In this document: in pieces, positions 61,241 through 64,000 of the stretch
How positions within the stretch are numbered: position 1 is the stretch's first letter
Layout of the letters: every line of letters begins with the position of its first letter
Assembly: GCF_014212135.1 (NCBI RefSeq)
Contig: NZ_JACJVQ010000005.1
Coordinates: 139,702 to 203,701 of the forward strand
Direction of reading: 5' to 3'
Length of the DNA stretch: 64,000 nucleotides
From: Cohnella thailandensis
Lineage (GTDB): Bacteria > Bacillota > Bacilli > Paenibacillales > Paenibacillaceae
Position numbers and translations under genes: made by a program
The notes under the pieces: generated by a model
Database searches by the model: none
What the model saw: the letters and a program-made list of their open reading frames with translations, nothing else
What the model was told of the DNA's origin: nothing

Positions 61241-62587
61241 TTGGCTAAGTTAAATTTCCCGTCTGATTTCGTTTGGGGCACGGCAACGGCTTCGTATCAG
61301 ATCGAGGGTGCATATCAAGAGGACGGCCGCGGCCTGTCCATCTGGGACACGTTCTCGCATACTCCAGGCAAGGTCGTGAACAACGACAACGGCGATGTCG
61401 CTTGCGACAGCTACCATCGTTATGAAGAAGACGTCGCTCTGCTGAAGAAACTGGGCGTCAAGGCTTACCGTTTCTCCATCGCATGGCCGCGCATCTTCCC
61501 GCAAGGAACGGGCGAAGTGAACGAGAAGGGTCTCGATTACTACCGCCGAGTCGTCGACGCTCTGCTTGCCGCAGGCATCGAGCCGGCCGTTACTTTGTAC
61601 CACTGGGATCTCCCGCAAGCTCTGCAAGACAAGGGCGGCTGGGCGAACCGCGATTCGATTGATGCGTTCGTGAAGTATGCGGAAGTGATCTTCAAAGAGT
61701 TCAACGGGAAAATCAAGCAGTGGATTACGTTCAACGAGACCTGGTGCGTATCGTTCCTGTCGAACTACATCGGCGCCCATGCGCCGGGGAACAAAGACCT
61801 GCAGCTCGCCGTGACCGTCGCCCATAACTGCATGGTCGCCCACGGGGAAGCGGTCAAGAAGTTCCGCGCTCTCGGAATCGAAGGCCAAATCGGCACGACT
61901 CACAACCTGTACTGGTATGAACCGCTCACCACCAAGCCGGAGGACGTGGAAGCCGCTCGCCGCAGCCGCGCTTACTACAACGAGTGGTTCATGGAGCCGA
62001 CGCTCAAGGGCACTTACCCGCAGTTCATGGTCGACTGGTACCGCTCCAAGGGCGCCGAAGTGCCGATTCAAGACGGAGACATGGAGACGATCTCGCAGCC
62101 GATCGACTTCATCGGGGTCAACTTCTACAGCGGCGGCTACACGCGCTACAAGAAGGACGAGGGCCTGTTCGACAGCGAAGACGTCCAAGTCGGCTTCGAC
62201 AAGACGTTCATGGACTGGAACGTTTATCCGGACGGCCTGTACAAGGTTCTGTCTTGGGTGAAGGACGAGTACGGCGACATTCCGATCTACATCACGGAGA
62301 ACGGAGCTTGCTACGAAGACGAACTCGCCGAAGGCAATCGCGTGCATGACGCGCTTCGCGCCGACTACTACAAGAAGCACTTCATCCAGCTGCATCGCCT
62401 GATCGAGTCCGGCGTTCAACTGAAGGGCTACTTCGCTTGGTCGCTGCTCGACAACTTCGAGTGGGCGGAAGGCTACAAGAAGCGCTTCGGCATCGTGTAC
62501 ACGAACTACGAGACGCTCGAGCGTCACCCGAAGGACAGCTACTACTTCATCCAGAAGGTCATCGCCGACGACGGATTGGAAGTTTAA
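61241..62587 (+). CDS. GH1 beta-glucosidase
   Basis: 448 residues, typical for GH1. WGTATASYQIEGAYQEDGRG, acid/base Glu166 in TFNETWC, nucleophile Glu353 in YITENGACYED, and SLLDNFEWAEGYKKRFGIVY are the hallmarks. It hydrolyses cellobiose or other beta-glucosides in the cytoplasm (no signal peptide). TTG start after GGAGGGG. Codon bias suggests good expression. Could complete breakdown of oligosaccharides released by the GH5 enzyme (inference). Confidence 0.95.
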   Translation: MAKLNFPSDFVWGTATASYQIEGAYQEDGRGLSIWDTFSHTPGKVVNNDNGDVACDSYHRYEEDVALLKKLGVKAYRFSIAWPRIFPQGTGEVNEKGLDYYRRVVDALLAAGIEPAVTLYHWDLPQALQDKGGWANRDSIDAFVKYAEVIFKEFNGKIKQWITFNETWCVSFLSNYIGAHAPGNKDLQLAVTVAHNCMVAHGEAVKKFRALGIEGQIGTTHNLYWYEPLTTKPEDVEAARRSRAYYNEWFMEPTLKGTYPQFMVDWYRSKGAEVPIQDGDMETISQPIDFIGVNFYSGGYTRYKKDEGLFDSEDVQVGFDKTFMDWNVYPDGLYKVLSWVKDEYGDIPIYITENGACYEDELAEGNRVHDALRADYYKKHFIQLHRLIESGVQLKGYFAWSLLDNFEWAEGYKKRFGIVYTNYETLERHPKDSYYFIQKVIADDGLEV

Positions 62588-62596
62588 GGGTTATTA

Positions 62597-62658
62597 AAAG
62601 AGCCGGTTTCCCGTATCGCTCGTTGGGGCGTGCGGGGAGCTGGCTCTTTGTTTTTTTT
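62597..62658 (+). terminator. Terminator after the beta-glucosidase gene
   Basis: AAAGAGCC (62597-62604) pairs with GGCTCTTT (62642-62649), long loop with inner pairing, then GTTTTTTTT. Confidence 0.8.
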
Positions 62659-62821
62659 GATACCTTTCTTAAACGCTACCGACGCATGTGCATCAAGATG
62701 AGTAGTAGTTACTCAACTGAATCCAATGCAAGAGACCATAAAATTTCCACCGGAGCCGTATATCCGTTACAATAAGGGAATCGAAGTCAAATGCTTTTAT
62801 CGGAAAGAAGGAACCTAGCTT

Positions 62822-64000
62822 ATGAACGTCGTCGTCGCGACGCTGAACGCCAAGTTTATCCATACCTCGCTTGCCCTGCGCTGCCTCAAGGCGTATGCCG
62901 AGCCCGAGTTCAAGGTGGATATGGCGGAATATACGATTAAGGATCCGGCGATGAACATCGTTGCGGACTTGTACCGGCGCAAACCGGACGTCGTCGGCTT
63001 CTCCTGCTATATCTGGAACATCGAAGAGACGATCACCGTCATCGACATGCTTCGCAAGGTGCTGCCCGAGGCGACGATCGTGCTCGGAGGCCCGGAGGTA
63101 AGCTATGACACCGAGTACTGGATGAACCGTCTGCCGTCGGTCGACCACATCGTCGTCGGCGAAGGGGAAGAGACGTTCCGCGACCTGCTGCGGGAGCTGG
63201 AGGGCGATCGCAAGTTCCACTTCGTGTTCGGCCTCGCCTACCGCAAGAACGGGGAAGTCATCGTGAATCCGGGCCGCCCGAAGCTGGATCTGAACGCCAT
63301 CCCTTCGCCCTACCGCTTCGAGGAGGATCTGCCGACGCTCGCCAACCGGGTCGTGTACTTCGAGACGAGCCGCGGCTGCCCGTTCAGCTGCCAATTCTGC
63401 TTGTCCAGCATCGAGGTGGGCGTGCGTTACTTCGATATGGATCGGGTCAAAGCCGACCTGACCTATCTGATCGACAGCGGAGCCAAGCTGATCAAGTTCG
63501 TCGACCGGACGTTCAACATCAAACGCGAGTATGCGCTCGAAATTTTCCGATTCCTGATCGACAATCACCGGGGCTGCGTGTTCCAATTCGAGATTACGGC
63601 GGACATCATGCGGCCCGAGGTGCTGGACTTTCTCTCCGAGAACGCGCCGCCGGGCATCTTCCGCTTCGAGATCGGCGTCCAGTCGACGAACGACGAGACG
63701 AACCTGGCCGTCAAGCGGCGCCAGAATTGGAGCAAGCTGACCCGCACGGTGACCAAGGTGAAGGAGAGCGGCAAGATCGACCAGCATTTGGACCTGATCG
63801 CCGGTCTTCCGCATGAGGACTACGACACGTTCCGGAAAACGTTCAACGACGTGTTCGCGCTGCGTCCGGAGGAGCTTCAGCTCGGCTTTCTTAAGATGCT
63901 TCGGGGAACCGGGCTTCGGCTAGACGCGGAAAAGTACGGCTATGTGTTCATGGATCGGGCTCCGTACGAGATGCTCAGCAACGAGCTGATGCCTTTCTCC
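62822..64000 (+). CDS. B12-binding radical SAM protein (DUF4080 type), 3' end cut
   Basis: 393 codons are visible, open at the window end. N-terminal cobalamin-binding fold (VVATLNAKFIHTSLALRCLK; GFSCYIWNIEETI; LGGPEVSYDTEYWMNRLPSV), then the radical SAM core with Cys186-x3-Cys190-x2-Cys193 (GCPFSCQFC) and RTFNIKREYALEIF, FEIGVQSTNDETNL, DLIAGLPHEDYDTFRKTF. The DUF4080 C-terminus lies mostly outside. ATG 62822 after AGAAGGAA. The reaction is unknown; relatives are common in Firmicutes. Confidence 0.9.
   Translation, partial: MNVVVATLNAKFIHTSLALRCLKAYAEPEFKVDMAEYTIKDPAMNIVADLYRRKPDVVGFSCYIWNIEETITVIDMLRKVLPEATIVLGGPEVSYDTEYWMNRLPSVDHIVVGEGEETFRDLLRELEGDRKFHFVFGLAYRKNGEVIVNPGRPKLDLNAIPSPYRFEEDLPTLANRVVYFETSRGCPFSCQFCLSSIEVGVRYFDMDRVKADLTYLIDSGAKLIKFVDRTFNIKREYALEIFRFLIDNHRGCVFQFEITADIMRPEVLDFLSENAPPGIFRFEIGVQSTNDETNLAVKRRQNWSKLTRTVTKVKESGKIDQHLDLIAGLPHEDYDTFRKTFNDVFALRPEELQLGFLKMLRGTGLRLDAEKYGYVFMDRAPYEMLSNELMPFS

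Noticed and set aside
61250..62527. 425-codon open frame antisense to the GH1 gene
   Set aside because: Same by-product of biased codons in a highly expressed gene; sequence is low-complexity Arg/Val/Asp.

Overview
The window looks like chromosomal DNA of a GC-rich, spore-former-type member of the Paenibacillaceae (Paenibacillus or Cohnella-like). This is inferred from B. subtilis-type gene families (YneK, PBSX/Xkd, YesM/YesN, LplA/B/C), strong AGGAGG-type ribosome binding sites with many GTG/TTG starts, CcpA- and CymR-like operator sequences, and lipoproteins with Ser/Ala/Pro-rich linkers. I see no rRNA, tRNA, CRISPR array, transposase or integrase.

1-6.1 kb: the end of a Tad-type pilus locus (TadE-like protein, prepilin peptidase, FHA protein), a double GNAT acetyltransferase, a TIGR01777 epimerase with a large hydrophilic insertion, a lipoprotein and a YneK-like membrane protein.

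6.2-22.5 kb: a compact, apparently complete contractile phage-tail particle locus of the PBSX/tailocin type. In order it carries an XRE repressor, a divergent control region whose palindromic operator fills a promoter spacer, an ArpU/RinA-like activator, a leftover GP20-type scaffold protein, tail terminator, YqzN/YkzM-like protein, sheath, tube, frameshifted tail-assembly chaperone, tape measure, LysM hub protein, XkdQ/R/S/T/U baseplate, tail fibre, fibre accessory protein, two microproteins, holin and a C39-type peptidase lysin. There is no terminase, portal, capsid protein, integrase or replication gene. It therefore most likely makes a headless contractile particle (R-type bacteriocin-like) released by its own lysis module. 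Internal highlights are a textbook -1 frameshift site (A-AAA-AAC plus an 8-bp stem 7 nt downstream), a modular duplicated fibre with an AT-rich receptor-binding half, and an AT-rich small gene just after the terminator.

23-28 kb: housekeeping genes (endonuclease IV, PurU, transketolase, PpnP), then a gene-free stretch with a 52-bp direct repeat.

28.3-37.3 kb: a flavin dehydrogenase, a divergent ArsR-type regulator with a large sensor-like domain, a CcpA-type site and promoter, a sugar ABC importer, an ArsB-like transporter and a 3-hydroxyisobutyrate dehydrogenase family enzyme.

37.5-46.8 kb: pgi, YigZ, YjbQ, a sulfate ABC importer behind a CymR-like inverted repeat, and a TetR regulator paired with a drug-type ABC exporter; TetR gene and exporter have related operator-like sequences.

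47-55.3 kb: a carbohydrate operon made of two permeases, a binding protein, a YesM/YesN two-component system and a cytoplasmic GH5 enzyme.

55.4-64 kb: a membrane-anchored GNAT protein, two very small genes, an XRE regulator followed by about 7.7 copies of a 51-bp tandem repeat, a HAD phosphatase, a lysophospholipase-like hydrolase, a lipoprotein, a GH1 beta-glucosidase and the start of a B12-binding radical SAM protein that runs off the window.
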